Assembly: GCA_028868905.1 (NCBI GenBank)
Contig: JAGWTQ010000004.1
Location: forward strand, 1-47,300
DNA: 47,300 nt
Direction: 5' to 3'
From: Betaproteobacteria bacterium
Lineage (GTDB): Bacteria; Pseudomonadota; Gammaproteobacteria; Burkholderiales; Ferrovaceae
Made by a program: the position numbers and the translations under genes. Below, one piece after another: positions 11,426 to 19,504 of this stretch (the stretch's first letter is position 1; every line of letters begins with the position of its first letter). A model generated the notes under the pieces. It was not told the DNA's origin. It was given only the letters and a program-made list of their open reading frames with translations, and searched no databases.

Positions 11426-11782
11426 TCACTCCCATTCCAGGGCGCCCTTCAACCATTCGTAAACAAACCCCACCACGAGAATACCGAGGAAAATCAGCAT
11501 GGCGACAAAGCCGAACCAGCCGATTTCCTTCAGGACCACCGCCCAGGGGAAAAGAAAAGCGATTTCGAGATCGAAAAGAATGAACAGGATGGCGACCAGG
11601 TAGTAGCGCACATCGAAACGCATGCGGGCGTCTTCAAAGGCTTCGAAGCCGCATTCGTAGGGAGAGTTTTTTTCGGGATCGGGTCGGCTGGGTGCGAGCA
11701 ACTTGCCCAGCAACGGCGGCAACACCCCCACCGCCAAGCCCACGAGGATGAAGAGGAGTACCGGCAAATAATTTTGCACCAT
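11426..11782 (-). CDS. nuoA: NADH-quinone oxidoreductase subunit A
   Basis: NuoA (ND3) is a small three-helix membrane subunit at the arm junction. I use the ATG giving [15 protein letters not shown] (118 residues). The track extends 20 codons upstream into the tRNA gene, which is not credible. The flexible loop with the conserved Cys is seen as [25 protein letters not shown] precedes the ATG, which lies only 18 bases from the tRNA 3' end. nuoA therefore probably shares a transcript with the tRNA or is freed from it by tRNA 3' processing. Confidence 0.97.
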   Translation of the reverse strand: MVQNYLPVLLFILVGLAVGVLPPLLGKLLAPSRPDPEKNSPYECGFEAFEDARMRFDVRYYLVAILFILFDLEIAFLFPWAVVLKEIGWFGFVAMLIFLGILVVGFVYEWLKGALEWE

Positions 11783-11800
11783 TGCGCTCTCGCAAATTAA

Positions 11801-11885
11801 TGGTGCCGATGAGCAGACTCGAACTGCTACGGCTTTCGCCACCGCCCCCTCAAGACGGCGTGTCTACCAATTTCACCACATCGGC
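11801..11885 (-). tRNA. tRNA-Leu (anticodon GAG)
   Basis: An 85-base tRNA with a long variable arm lies between secG and nuoA. The acceptor stem is perfect (5' GCCGATG, 3' CATCGGC) with discriminator A and an encoded CCA. The D-arm contains AATTGGTAGACAC, the anticodon stem CCGTC/GGCGG encloses loop TTGAGGG (anticodon GAG, reading CUC/CUU), and the T-arm has GTTCGAGTC. The type II variable arm and anticodon identify leucine. A tRNA-Leu here matches the known betaproteobacterial secG-tRNA-nuo arrangement. Confidence 0.97.
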
Positions 11886-11899
11886 ACGAAAACTGCACC

Positions 11900-11922
11900 C
11901 TTCGTCCTCCGCGAGGACGAAG
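11900..11922 (-). other. Perfect 10-bp hairpin between secG and tRNA-Leu
   Basis: CTTCGTCCTC-gcg-GAGGACGAAG forms a perfect 10-bp stem with a 3-base loop, 7 bases after the secG stop and 14 bases before the tRNA 5' end. No U-tract follows directly (the nearest is TTTT, 8 bases on). It looks more like an RNA-stability or processing element, or a weak attenuator, than a standard terminator. The symmetry is seen directly; the role is inferred. Confidence 0.55.
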
Positions 11923-11929
11923 AGCAGAA

Positions 11930-12289
11930 TCATTTCGGGATTCCGGACGACTTGGAGTCCGAAGCCGGCACCGGAGCCGGCGGCACTGCAGCAGGGGCAG
12001 CCGGCGCGACAGGCGCGCTCAGGTCGGCATGCTGCATGACGCTCGAAGCGCCCGTTTTATGTCCCGAATACCACGTCAGCAACAAGCTGGTGGAAAAAAA
12101 TACGGCGGCCAGGATGGCCGTGCTGCGACTCAGGAAGTTGGCGGCACCAGTAGCGCCGAACAGCCCGCCGGCCGATCCGCTGCCGAAAGCCGCACCCATG
12201 TCGGCTCCCTTGCCGTGCTGGATCAGCACCAGGCCGATGATGCCGATCGCGGCACCCACGTGCACCACCCAAACCAGTGTTTCCAACAT
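11930..12289 (-). CDS. secG: Preprotein translocase subunit SecG
   Basis: SecG is the small membrane subunit that assists SecYEG protein translocation. The first helix (ETLVWVVHVGAAIGIIGLVLIQ) leads into the conserved HGKGADMGAAFGSGSAGGLFG segment, and a second helix follows. The protein is 119 residues with an Ala/Pro-rich tail, common in the family. The ATG lies 24 bases after the tpiA stop; the gene is followed by a hairpin and tRNA-Leu. The tpiA-secG pairing is usual in proteobacteria. Confidence 0.95.
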   Translation of the reverse strand: MLETLVWVVHVGAAIGIIGLVLIQHGKGADMGAAFGSGSAGGLFGATGAANFLSRSTAILAAVFFSTSLLLTWYSGHKTGASSVMQHADLSAPVAPAAPAAVPPAPVPASDSKSSGIPK

Positions 12290-12313
12290 GAACCTTCGTC
12301 CTCACCGAACCGG

Positions 12314-13072
12314 TCAGGCCAGCGCGGCGGCCCTCCCGATATCCAAAAAATCATCTGCCGCCAGGGACGCTCCGCCCACCAGGGCGCCATCCACATCAGG
12401 CAATCTCATCAATTCTAGCGCGTTAGACGGTTTGACGCTACCTCCGTAGAGAATCTGCAATCCGCTGCCCACCACCCAATCGGCATTGGACACGCGCTGG
12501 CGCAAGGCGGCGTGGACTTCCTGGGCCTGGGCCGGCGTGGCGCTGCGCCCCGTGCCGATGGCCCAGACCGGTTCGTAGGCCAGCACGATGGCCGGCAGGC
12601 GGCGCACGCCCAGGCTTTCCATCACGGCATCCAGCTGGCGGTACACCACTGCCAGCGTCTGCCCCGCTTCCCGTTCATCCAGGGTTTCCCCCACGCACAC
12701 GATGGGCGTGAGACCGGCTTCCAGCGCGGCCAGCGCCTTGGCCGCCACGCGCCGGTCGCTTTCACCGTGCCGGGCACGGCGCTCGGAATGTCCCGCCACC
12801 ACGTAACGGCAGCCGAAATCCCGCAGCATGGCCGCCGACACTTCGCCGGTGAAAGCGCCGCCCGCCTCCTCGCTCACATCCTGGGCGCCCCAGGCGCAGG
12901 ACGTGCCGGTGAGCAGGGCCTGGGCCTGCGCCAGGTAAGGGAAAGGCACCAGGACGGCGAAAGAAACGTTGGACTGGGTGGCCGCGCCTGCGGCCACGGA
13001 CTGGAGCAGCGCCGGATTGCCCGCGAGGGACCCGTGCATTTTCCAGTTCCCCGCGATCAACTTGTTGCGCAT
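12314..13072 (-). CDS. tpiA: Triosephosphate isomerase
   Basis: TpiA interconverts dihydroxyacetone phosphate and glyceraldehyde-3-phosphate in the cytoplasm. The TIM-barrel catalytic residues are visible: K11 in GNWKM, H95 in AGHSERR and E167 in [11 protein letters not shown], with the phosphate-binding ILYGGSV near the C-terminus. At 252 residues it is full length. The ATG is preceded by CGGAG, only 18 bases after the pstB stop, and I see no terminator or promoter in the gap. It may therefore be partly transcribed from the pst promoter. Confidence 0.97.
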   Translation of the reverse strand: MRNKLIAGNWKMHGSLAGNPALLQSVAAGAATQSNVSFAVLVPFPYLAQAQALLTGTSCAWGAQDVSEEAGGAFTGEVSAAMLRDFGCRYVVAGHSERRARHGESDRRVAAKALAALEAGLTPIVCVGETLDEREAGQTLAVVYRQLDAVMESLGVRRLPAIVLAYEPVWAIGTGRSATPAQAQEVHAALRQRVSNADWVVGSGLQILYGGSVKPSNALELMRLPDVDGALVGGASLAADDFLDIGRAAALA

Positions 13073-13090
13073 GAATGCTCCGCGATGGGG

Positions 13091-13864
13091 TTAACCGAAC
13101 TTGCCGGTGATGTAGTCTTCGGTGGCTTTCTGGTTGGGCTTGGTGAAGATCTTGTCCGTTTCGTCGAACTCGATCAGCTCTCCCAGGTACATGTAGGCCG
13201 TGTAATCCGACACGCGCGCCGCCTGCTGCATATTATGCGTCACGATGACCACGGTGTAATCCTCCTTGAGGTCGTGCACCAGTTCCTCGATGTGCGCCGT
13301 GGAAATGGGGTCGAGTGCCGAGCAGGGTTCGTCGAGCAGGATCACTTCGGGGCGGATGGCAATGCAGCGCGCGATGCACAGGCGCTGCTGCTGCCCGCCG
13401 GAGAGGCCGTTGCCGCTCTGGTTGAGCTTGTCCTTGACTTCGTTCCAGAGGGCCGCCTTGGTGAGCGCCCACTCCACGCGTTCGTCCATCTGGCGCGAGT
13501 TGAGCCGTTCGTAGAGACGCACACCGAAGGCGATGTTGTCGTAAATGGACATGGGAAACGGCGTGGGCTTCTGGAACACCATGCCCACGCGTGCGCGCAG
13601 CAGCGTGGGATCTTCGCGCGAATCCAGGACGTTGCGCCCATCCAGCAGAATCTCGCCGGTGGCCCGGTTTTGCGGGTAGAGCTCGTGCAGGCGGTTGAAG
13701 GTGCGCAGGAGGGTGGACTTGCCGCAGCCGGACGGGCCGATGAATGCCGTCACCTTGTTGGACTGCACGTCCATGGACACATTCTTGATGGCGTGGAAAC
13801 GGCCGTAATAGAAATTCAGGTTGCGCACGGCAATGCGTACACGCGAATCAGGTTGGGCGCTCAT
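13091..13864 (-). CDS. pstB: Phosphate ABC transporter ATP-binding protein PstB
   Basis: PstB is the ATPase of the high-affinity PstSCAB phosphate importer. Walker [10 protein letters not shown] (residues 43-51), signature LSGGQQQR (about 154-161), Walker B VILLDEP (about 174-180) and the PstB-typical [12 protein letters not shown] are present. I start at the ATG giving [10 protein letters not shown] (257 residues, the usual size). The track begins at a TTG seven codons earlier. It lies 24 bases after pstA. phoU, often next, is absent; tpiA follows instead. Confidence 0.97.
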   Translation of the reverse strand: MSAQPDSRVRIAVRNLNFYYGRFHAIKNVSMDVQSNKVTAFIGPSGCGKSTLLRTFNRLHELYPQNRATGEILLDGRNVLDSREDPTLLRARVGMVFQKPTPFPMSIYDNIAFGVRLYERLNSRQMDERVEWALTKAALWNEVKDKLNQSGNGLSGGQQQRLCIARCIAIRPEVILLDEPCSALDPISTAHIEELVHDLKEDYTVVIVTHNMQQAARVSDYTAYMYLGELIEFDETDKIFTKPNQKATEDYITGKFG

Positions 13865-13888
13865 GGTGTCGGTCTCGGGCAGCAAGCC

Positions 13889-14749
13889 TTAAGCATTTTT
13901 TTGTCGGAACAGCAGGCGGGCCAGAATGTTGATGCCCAGCACGCTCAGCGTGATGAGGATGGCGCCGCCCCAGGCAATCTTATGCCAGTCGTCATAGGGG
14001 CTCATGGCGAACTGGAAAATCACGACCGGCAGGTTGGCCATGGGCGCGTTCATGTCGCGCGACAGGAACTGGTTGTTGAGGGCGGTGAACAACAGCGGCG
14101 CGGTTTCGCCGCTGATGCGGGCCACCGCCAGCAGAACCCCGGTGGCAATGCCGGTGCGGGCCGCGCGGTAGGACACCTGCGTGATCATTTTCCATTTGGG
14201 CGCACCGAGCGCGATGGCCGCTTCCCGCAGGCTGTCGGGAATGAGCTTGAGCATGTCGTCGGTGGTGCGCACCACCACCGGAATGACGATGAGGGACAGG
14301 GCCAGCGCGCCGGCAAACCCGGAAAAGTGCCCGACGCGCGCCACGTAGACGGTGTAGATGAACAGGCCCAGCACAATGGACGGGGCGCTCAGCAGGATGT
14401 CGTTGATGAAGCGCGTGGCGGGGGCGAGCCAGCCGCGCCGGCCGTATTCTGCCAGGTAGGTGCCGGCCAGCACGCCCACCGGCGTGCCGATGAGGGTGGC
14501 GGTTCCGGCCATGAGCACGCTGCCCACGATGGCGTTGAACAGACCGCCATCGCTGCCGGGCGGCGGTGTGGGTTGCGACAGCAGCTGCCAGCTGAGCGCC
14601 CCGAAGCCGTAGCGCAGCAACGTGAGGAGGATCCAGGCCAGCCAGAACAGGCCGAAGGCCATGCCGAGCGTCGACATGGCCATGTTGATGCGGTTGAGGC
14701 GGCGGCGGGCGCGGTAAATGCGCTGACTGGCCGGAGTTTCTCGTTGCAT
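13889..14749 (-). CDS. pstA: Phosphate ABC transporter permease PstA
   Basis: PstA is one of the two membrane permeases of the Pst importer. The 286-residue protein has about six hydrophobic helices, a basic N-terminus ([14 protein letters not shown]) and the inner-membrane transporter coupling region [31 protein letters not shown] is a characteristic PstA segment. The ATG is one base after the pstC stop (TGA-C-ATG), so the two permeases are probably translationally coupled. Confidence 0.97.
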   Translation of the reverse strand: MQRETPASQRIYRARRRLNRINMAMSTLGMAFGLFWLAWILLTLLRYGFGALSWQLLSQPTPPPGSDGGLFNAIVGSVLMAGTATLIGTPVGVLAGTYLAEYGRRGWLAPATRFINDILLSAPSIVLGLFIYTVYVARVGHFSGFAGALALSLIVIPVVVRTTDDMLKLIPDSLREAAIALGAPKWKMITQVSYRAARTGIATGVLLAVARISGETAPLLFTALNNQFLSRDMNAPMANLPVVIFQFAMSPYDDWHKIAWGGAILITLSVLGINILARLLFRQKNA

Positions 14750-14750
14750 G

Positions 14751-15743
14751 TCAGGCCTTTGTCCCTTCCAGGCGGCCCATACGCAGCAGCAGGAGCTTGG
14801 CGATGGCGAGCACGATGGTGGTGATGAGGAACAGGATCAGCCCCAGTTCGATCAGGGATGAGGTATAGAGGTCGCCCACCGCCTCCGCGAATTCGTTGGC
14901 CAGCGACGACGCGATGCTGTTGCCGGGAGCCAGCAGGGACGTGCTCAGACGCTGGGCATTGCCGATCACGAAGGTGACCGCCATGGTCTCCCCGAGCGCC
15001 CGCCCCAGGCCCAGCATGATGCCCCCCACCACGCCGGTGCGGGTGTAGGGCAGCACCACTTTCCACACCACTTCCCAGGTGGTGGCACCCAGGCCGTAGG
15101 CCGATTCCTTGAGCACCGCCGGCACCAGTTCAAACACGTCGCGCATGACCGAGGAAATGAACGGAATCACCATGATGGCGAGGATGATGCCCGCCGTGAG
15201 CATGCCGATGCCCATGGGCGGCCCCTGGAACAGGCGGCCGATGCCCGGCAGGGGCCCGAAGACGGCGATGAGCATCGGCTGCACGTATTTGGAAAAGGTC
15301 GGTGTGAACACGAACAGGCCCCACATCCCGTAAATGATGCTGGGAATGGCCGCCAGCAGCTCGATGGCCGTGCCGAGCGGCCGCTTGAGCCAGATTGGGG
15401 ACATTTCCGTCAGGAAAATGGCAATGCCGAAGCTGATGGGCAGTGCAATCAGCATGGCGATGAGGGAACTCACCAGGGTCCCGTAAATGGGCACCAGGGC
15501 GCCAAACTGGTCGCGCACCGGATCCCAGTCGTCAGACCACAGGAATCCCAAGCCGAAGGTCTTGAGGGAAGGCAGGCTGGTGACCACCAGGGAGGCCAGG
15601 ATAGCCAGCAACGTCCCCAGTACGAGGGTCGCGAACAGCCGGGTGACGTTTTCGAAGAGGACGTCGCCCAACCGGGATAGGCCCACCCGGGCGGCACGCC
15701 GCTGCGAACCGGTGGTGGCCTGCGAATGAGGGGAAGGATTCAT
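14751..15743 (-). CDS. pstC: Phosphate ABC transporter permease PstC
   Basis: PstC pairs with PstA to form the phosphate channel in the inner membrane. I start at the ATG giving [16 protein letters not shown] (330 residues), which has AAGAG upstream; the track uses a GTG 18 codons earlier. The coupling loop [21 protein letters not shown] and the helix [20 protein letters not shown] are typical. It is separated from pstS by 107 bases containing an imperfect GC hairpin, which may lower permease expression relative to the binding protein. Confidence 0.96.
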   Translation of the reverse strand: MNPSPHSQATTGSQRRAARVGLSRLGDVLFENVTRLFATLVLGTLLAILASLVVTSLPSLKTFGLGFLWSDDWDPVRDQFGALVPIYGTLVSSLIAMLIALPISFGIAIFLTEMSPIWLKRPLGTAIELLAAIPSIIYGMWGLFVFTPTFSKYVQPMLIAVFGPLPGIGRLFQGPPMGIGMLTAGIILAIMVIPFISSVMRDVFELVPAVLKESAYGLGATTWEVVWKVVLPYTRTGVVGGIMLGLGRALGETMAVTFVIGNAQRLSTSLLAPGNSIASSLANEFAEAVGDLYTSSLIELGLILFLITTIVLAIAKLLLLRMGRLEGTKA

Positions 15744-15811
15744 GACGCTCTTGTTGTTCGGAGAGCGGAATGATACCCGCACCCAAGGGGACTCCACAAA
15801 TCAGGAGCAGG

Positions 15812-15840
15812 CCGGGGGGGCAGAACCTGCCGCCGCCCGG
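15812..15840 (-). other. Imperfect GC-rich hairpin between pstS and pstC
   Basis: In the 107-base pstS-pstC gap, CCGGG...CCCGG and GGCAG-gtt-CTGCC pair around a small asymmetric internal loop. No U-run follows, so it is not a classical terminator. Binding-protein genes of ABC operons are often followed by such structures, which stabilise the upstream mRNA and give more binding protein than permease. The structure is seen; the role here is inferred. Confidence 0.4.
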
Positions 15841-15850
15841 CCCGGGTCGC

Positions 15851-16894
15851 TCAGCGTACCGGCTTGCCGGAAGCGTCCTTGAGGCTGCGCTTCCACTCGC
15901 TTTCCACCAGCTTCACCACGTTGTCCGGCATGGGGATGTAGTCCAGTGCCAGGGCGGCCTTGCCCCCGTGGACATAGGCCCAGGCGAAGAAGTCGAGCGC
16001 CACCTTGGCGTGGTCCGGATGTTCCTGGGTCTTGTGCATCAGGATGAACGTGGCGCCGGTGATGGGCCAGCTCGCCTTGCCCGGCTCGTCGGTGAGGATT
16101 TCGTAGAAGCCGGCATCCGCCTTCCAGTTGCCGTTGGCAGCCGCGGCGCCGAAGCTCTTGTCGTTGGGGGCCACGAACTGGCCGTCACGGTTCTTGAGCT
16201 GGACGTAGGTCATCTTGTTCTGCAGGGCATAGGCGTATTCCACGTAGCCGATGGCGCCGGACTGCTGGCGCACGTAGGAGGCCACGCCTTCATTGCCCTT
16301 GCCGTTGATGCCCGCGGGCCAGCGTACCGACGTGTCGTTGCCCACCTTGTCCTTCCACTCGCTGCTCACCTTGGACAGGTAGTTGGTGAAAATGAACGTG
16401 GTGCCGGAGCCGTCGGAACGGGACACCACCAGGATGTCCTGGTTGGGCAGGGCCACACCCTTGTTGAGGGCGGCAATGGCCGGGTCGTTCCACTTCTTCA
16501 CCTTGCCCAGATAGATGTCGGCCAGCAGGGCGCCGCTCAGCTTGATCTGCCCGGAGGCGATGCCCTGCAGGTTGACCACGGGCACCACGCCGCCCACCAC
16601 CATGGGCCATTGCAGCAGCTGGTCCTTGTCCAGTTCGGCCTTGGTCAGGGGCTTGTCCGTAGCGCCGAAATCCACGGTCTTGGCCTTGATCTGCTTGATG
16701 CCGCCGCCCGATCCGATGGACTGGTAGTTGAGGCCGTTGCCGGAAGCCGTTTTGTATGCTTCCGCCCATTTGGCGTAGATGGGGTAGGGAAACGTGGCGC
16801 CGGCGCCGGTGATGTCGAGCGCATGGGCCTGGGCGAGGACCAGGGTGCCCAGCAGGGCCAAGCCCGCACGACGGGAAACGGATGACAGAAACAT
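15851..16894 (-). CDS. pstS: Periplasmic phosphate-binding protein PstS
   Basis: PstS captures phosphate in the periplasm for PstCAB. The start is fixed by a strong GGAGGT seven bases before the ATG giving MFLSSVSRRAGLALLG, 11 codons inside the track ORF (347 residues). A signal peptide ends near AQAHA, and the mature protein begins LDITGAGATFPYPIYAKW. The phosphate-site segments SIGSGGGIKQI and SRSDGSGTTFIFTNYL are present. The gene is preceded by a Pho box and is expected to be induced by PhoB under phosphate limitation. Confidence 0.98.
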   Translation of the reverse strand: MFLSSVSRRAGLALLGTLVLAQAHALDITGAGATFPYPIYAKWAEAYKTASGNGLNYQSIGSGGGIKQIKAKTVDFGATDKPLTKAELDKDQLLQWPMVVGGVVPVVNLQGIASGQIKLSGALLADIYLGKVKKWNDPAIAALNKGVALPNQDILVVSRSDGSGTTFIFTNYLSKVSSEWKDKVGNDTSVRWPAGINGKGNEGVASYVRQQSGAIGYVEYAYALQNKMTYVQLKNRDGQFVAPNDKSFGAAAANGNWKADAGFYEILTDEPGKASWPITGATFILMHKTQEHPDHAKVALDFFAWAYVHGGKAALALDYIPMPDNVVKLVESEWKRSLKDASGKPVR

Positions 16895-16948
16895 GACAGA
16901 CCTCCGATAAAAATATCGATAAATCAAGGGGTTTTAAAACCTCCCCGA

Positions 16949-16982
16949 AGATTACAGGGCAAATATTACAGTTTCATGACAG
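16949..16982 (-). promoter_or_regulatory. Pho box and -10 of the pstS promoter
   Basis: On the minus strand, CTGTCATGAAACTGTAAT holds two 7-base half sites (16976-16982 and 16965-16971) separated by 4 bases, close to the enteric PhoB consensus CTGTCAT-N4-CTGTCAT. Ten bases further is TAATCT (16949-16954), a plausible -10 at the spacing I recall for phoA. A third half site, CTGTAAT (16951-16957), overlaps that -10. The box directly abuts the ppx stop codon. A GGTTTTAAAACC palindrome and a CGATA/TATCG hairpin lie in the leader before the ribosome-binding site. Confidence 0.85.
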
Positions 16983-18482
16983 TCAGTCGCGGCGCCCGGC
17001 CCGGGCAGCGCCTGTTTCCACGCGCAAGGAAAGGCCCACATCCTGCCAGTGCTGCATTTCCGATGCCAGATTGGCCTGCGTCAGCGCATTGCGCGCCAGC
17101 CAGGCCCCGCTCAGCGACAGCGCAAACCCGCGGGAACGGTCGTGCAGGCGCAGGCGCGGCACCGGAAAGTCGCTGCGGTCGCGGTGGATGAGCACGGCAA
17201 GCCGCAGGCAGAGCACCATGAGCCACCCTTCGCGCCCGGTTACGCGGCTGGCCACCTTGGGGAGCCGTCCGCGCTGCCCCTGCAGCAATCCGCCGATCAT
17301 GGCCTGCTCGGGTTTGGAAAACCCGGGCATGTCGGCATTGTCGATGATGTACGCCGAATGCCGGTGGTATCCGCCGTGCGCGATGGACATGCCGATTTCA
17401 TGCAGCGCCGCGGCCCAGCGCAGGTACGCCCCGTATTGCCGGAAACTTTCGGGGGAAGCGGCCTGGCGGAACAGGGTGAGCGCGAGGCGGGCGACGCGGC
17501 GCGCCTGCTCGGGGTCGGCCTGGTAGCGCTCGGCAAAAGCCTGCACGGTGGCCTCACGGATGTCCTGGTGTTCGAAGCGCCCGAGCAGTTCGTACAACAC
17601 CCCTTCACGCAGGCCGCTTTCCGTGGTTTGCATGCGCGTAATGCCCAGCTCGTCAAACACCGAACACATGATGGCCATGCCGCCGGGCAGCACCGGAGCC
17701 CGCTCGGGACGCAGGCCGGCCAGCCCGAAGTGGCGCACGTCGCCGGCCTCCAGCAGACGCGTGCGCAAAAAGGCGAGCCCGTCGGGCGTGATGCCCTGCC
17801 CCGCGAAGCCGTTCTGTTCCAGCAATTCGGCCAGGGCGCGCGCCGTGCCGGAGGAACCCACGGCATGGTCCCAGTGCGGGGCACGGAAACGGCCGGCCAG
17901 CACCTGCATTTCGGCTGCCGCGGCAAGCTGCGCCGAACGGAACCCCTTGGCCGTGACTTTTCCGCCGGGAAAATAGCGGGCGCTGAAACTCACGCACCCC
18001 ATGTAGAGGCTTTCCAGAAGCTGCGGCGAATGGCCGCGGCCGATGATGAACTCGGTGGAACCGCCGCCGATGTCCACCACCAGGCGCCTGCCGCGCGCGT
18101 GCGGCAGGCTGTGCGTGACGCCGATGTAGATGAGGCGGGCTTCTTCGTGCCCGGCAATGATTTCAATCGGGACGCCCAGCACGGCTTCGGCCCGCTGCAG
18201 GAATTGCTGCGCGTTCTTGGCCACGCGCAAGGCGTTGGTTCCCACGGCGCGCACTGCGTCGCGCGGCACGCCGCGCAGGCGCTCGCCGAAGCGCTCGAGG
18301 CACGCCAGGGCCCGCTGCTGGGATGGCTCGCTCAGGGTTTTGTCGGGCAGCAGGCCGGCCGCCAGGCGCACCGGCTCCTTGAGGGCATCGAGGGTGTAGG
18401 GTTGCCCCTGCACCACCCGGGAGACCTGCAGCCGGAAACTGTTGGACCCGAGATCCACCGCAGCGATGACTGAATGGGACAT
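16983..18482 (-). CDS. ppx: Exopolyphosphatase (Ppx/GppA family)
   Basis: Ppx releases phosphate from the ends of inorganic polyphosphate; close relatives also hydrolyse pppGpp. The actin/Hsp70-like N-terminal nucleotide fold shows AAVDLGSNSFRLQVSR (residues 7-22), VGTNALRVAKN and VVDIGGGSTEFIIG. A C-terminal HD-like helical region contains AALHEIGMSIAHGGYHRHS. At 499 residues it matches the long Ppx form. The GppA alternative cannot be excluded from sequence alone, but nearby ppk1 and pst favour Ppx. It is co-directional with pstS, whose Pho box begins at the base after its stop. Confidence 0.93.
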   Translation of the reverse strand: MSHSVIAAVDLGSNSFRLQVSRVVQGQPYTLDALKEPVRLAAGLLPDKTLSEPSQQRALACLERFGERLRGVPRDAVRAVGTNALRVAKNAQQFLQRAEAVLGVPIEIIAGHEEARLIYIGVTHSLPHARGRRLVVDIGGGSTEFIIGRGHSPQLLESLYMGCVSFSARYFPGGKVTAKGFRSAQLAAAAEMQVLAGRFRAPHWDHAVGSSGTARALAELLEQNGFAGQGITPDGLAFLRTRLLEAGDVRHFGLAGLRPERAPVLPGGMAIMCSVFDELGITRMQTTESGLREGVLYELLGRFEHQDIREATVQAFAERYQADPEQARRVARLALTLFRQAASPESFRQYGAYLRWAAALHEIGMSIAHGGYHRHSAYIIDNADMPGFSKPEQAMIGGLLQGQRGRLPKVASRVTGREGWLMVLCLRLAVLIHRDRSDFPVPRLRLHDRSRGFALSLSGAWLARNALTQANLASEMQHWQDVGLSLRVETGAARAGRRD

Positions 18483-18516
18483 GACGGGCTAGGGCTGGTG
18501 AAAATCCGACTTTACC

Positions 18517-18542
18517 AAAAAAAAGCCCGGCAGGGACCGGGC
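18517..18542 (-). terminator. Rho-independent terminator after the OlsB-like gene
   Basis: On the minus strand GCCCGG-tccctg-CCGGGC is followed by eight T residues. It lies 20 bases after the stop of the acyltransferase gene and about 35 bases before the ppx start. This is a standard intrinsic terminator separating the acyltransferase transcript from ppx. Confidence 0.88.
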
Positions 18543-18562
18543 ATGCGAGGCGCAACAGGCGC

Positions 18563-19336
18563 TCAGAACATATTTTCTGTGAGGGACTGTTTCAGGAAAT
18601 GGCGCGAATAGCGGTGGTCCATCTGCGACGTGGGCAACAGCAGCAGGCAATCCGCGGTGTTGAAATCGGGATCCCAGGCCGGGTCGCCGCACACGTAGGC
18701 CCCCACCCGCAAATAGGCCTTGATGAGGGCCGGCACTTCCGCCAGCGTGCCGTCGTCCAGCTTTTCCAGCGGCAGCGGGCAGTGAGGGAACACACGCCAT
18801 TCGGCCGGTGCCGCATTGGTTGCGCGCAGTTGCCGGTAAATGCTGGCAGCCGCGTGGCCGCCATCGGCCATGCTGATGCTGGCACAGCCCATCAGGTATT
18901 GCACGCCGTGGTGCTGGATGTAGTCGGCCAGCCCCGACCACAGCGCCGCAATCACGGCGCCGCTGCGATAGTCCGGGTGCACGCAGGCCCGCCCCACTTC
19001 CATGATCTGGCCGCGCAGGTGCGCCAGCCGCGAGAGATCGAATTCGCCGTCCGAGTAAAAGCCGCCGGCACGCTCGGACTGAGCGGCATTGACGATGCGG
19101 TAAGTGCCCACCACCTCGTTGGTGCGCGTGTCGCGCACCAACAAATGGTCGCACAGGGCATCGAAACGGTCCTGGTCCAGCCCCGGTTCCGGGCTGGCGA
19201 GACGCGCCCCCATTTCCTCGGCAAAGACGCGCCAGCGCAGCTTCTGGGCCGCGCGCACATCGGCTTCGGAGCGTCCGTACTGAAAGGCCAGGCGCGGGCG
19301 GCGCGCCTCCTGTGGGCTTTTTTCCAGTTGCAGCAT
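18563..19336 (-). CDS. OlsB-like GNAT-fold N-acyltransferase
   Basis: The 257-residue protein resembles the ornithine-acyl-ACP N-acyltransferase/'putative hemolysin' family. Seen: LRWRVFAEEMGA near residue 35, DRFDALCDHLLVRD, GTYRIVNAAQ, GFYSDGEFDLSRL, MEVGRACVHPDYRSGAVIAALW and LMGCASISMADGG. OlsB members transfer a 3-hydroxyacyl group from ACP to ornithine, the first step of phosphorus-free ornithine lipids; the second enzyme, OlsA, is not in the window. I place the start at the ATG with AGGTGA upstream, 20 codons inside the track ORF. It diverges from ppk1 and is followed by a terminator. The family call is good; the substrate is inferred. Confidence 0.75.
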   Translation of the reverse strand: MLQLEKSPQEARRPRLAFQYGRSEADVRAAQKLRWRVFAEEMGARLASPEPGLDQDRFDALCDHLLVRDTRTNEVVGTYRIVNAAQSERAGGFYSDGEFDLSRLAHLRGQIMEVGRACVHPDYRSGAVIAALWSGLADYIQHHGVQYLMGCASISMADGGHAAASIYRQLRATNAAPAEWRVFPHCPLPLEKLDDGTLAEVPALIKAYLRVGAYVCGDPAWDPDFNTADCLLLLPTSQMDHRYSRHFLKQSLTENMF

Positions 19337-19504
19337 GAGCCATTCACCTGTGTCACAAACTGTTGCCACTATGTGCAAACCCCATGACAAAGCCATGATG
19401 GTTGCGTGAAGCTTTTGTTAAGCCGCCGCACAGCCCTTGCTTCCGCGGCGGCAGCGGCGCAAGATGGTCGTATCGTCCATCCTTGTTCCGTTTGGCCCAC
19501 GCCG

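Noticed and set aside
12512-14824. 770-codon plus-strand ORF opposite tpiA/pstB/pstA
   Set aside because: An antisense shadow of three conserved genes.
19351-19367. Plus-strand Pho-box-like TGTCAC...TGTTGCC before ppk1
   Set aside because: The half sites are 10 rather than 11 bases apart and the second matches poorly; weaker than the minus-strand candidate nearby.
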